7,569 nucleotides of DNA from Bacteroidales bacterium UBA4621 (lineage in GTDB: Bacteria; Bacteroidota; Bacteroidia; Bacteroidales; Paludibacteraceae): contig DGIN01000075.1 in NCBI GenBank assembly GCA_002387325.1, forward strand, positions 1,769 to 9,337, read 5' to 3'. The translations under genes and the position numbers were made by a program. The notes under the pieces were generated by a model, which made no database searches, was not told the DNA's origin, and saw nothing but the letters and a program-made list of their open reading frames with translations. Positions 7,481-7,569 of this stretch are shown one piece after another; position 1 is the first letter of the stretch; the number at the start of each line of letters is the position of its first letter.

Positions 7481-7521
7481 GTCCGCCGTTTTTTTCACAG
7501 GGCAACGGCATCAAAACGATG

Positions 7522-7565
7522 TTTATGCAGTTTATGCAAGAATTGTAATGCATAAAGTGCATAAA
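7522..7565. repeat. Inverted repeat made of four copies of an 8-base unit
   Basis: The left arm TTTATGCAGTTTATGCA (7522-7538) is two direct copies of TTTATGCA separated by one G. The right arm TGCATAAAGTGCATAAA (7549-7565) is two copies of the reverse complement separated by one G. The arms are perfectly complementary apart from the central base of each, and enclose a 10-base loop. No T-run follows on either strand, so it is not a standard intrinsic terminator. It lies about 40 bases upstream of the -33 element of the cluster promoter. It could be an operator for a regulator binding as paired dimers, a recombinase site, or part of the end of a gene beyond the window. Confidence 0.7.
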
Positions 7566-7569
7566 AAGG

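Noticed and set aside
7548..7569. Possible start of a rightward gene at ATG 7548
   Set aside because: Only seven codons remain before the window ends, they fall inside the inverted repeat, and no promoter on the plus strand is apparent.

Overview
This looks like a chromosomal segment of a Bacteroidales bacterium (phylum Bacteroidota); the genus cannot be fixed from sequence alone. Supporting signs are a promoter with the Bacteroidota -7/-33 pattern (TAnnTTTG with an upstream TTG) before the leftward gene cluster, the absence of clear Shine-Dalgarno sequences, a lipoprotein with a typical lipobox, and a methyltransferase-nuclease of a type familiar from gut Bacteroidales. Apart from one AT-rich stretch, the sampled sequence is moderately GC-rich.

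Layout. Bases 1-2643 (+) hold most of a single-polypeptide restriction-modification enzyme of the MmeI-like (Type IIL/IIG) class. Its 5' end lies outside the window. The gene is a compositional mosaic: roughly bases 1390-2508, covering the second half of the methyltransferase domain and the target-recognition domain, are clearly AT-rich, while both flanks are GC-rich. A 74-base convergent gap (2644-2717) follows, with no convincing terminator.

Bases 2718-7426 (-) are a compact four-gene cluster, transcribed right to left: dacB-like PBP4 (D-Ala-D-Ala carboxypeptidase/endopeptidase, S13), then birA (biotin-protein ligase without a DNA-binding domain), then a CotH-kinase-family lipoprotein, then rmlB/rfbB (dTDP-glucose 4,6-dehydratase). 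The junctions are a 23-base overlap, a 4-base ATGA overlap and a 5-base gap, so the genes are probably co-transcribed from the promoter at 7450-7480. Three of the four products concern the cell envelope (peptidoglycan trimming, an exported putative kinase, a sugar-nucleotide precursor). The biotin ligase serves biotin-dependent carboxylases.

The right edge (7427-7569) is non-coding and carries the promoter plus a conspicuous inverted repeat built from four copies of an 8-base unit (7522-7565).

I see no clearly new multi-gene system. The best leads are the domain-swapped restriction-modification gene, the CotH-like putative kinase translationally coupled to a biotin ligase in a lineage not known to form spores, and the unexplained four-unit inverted repeat.
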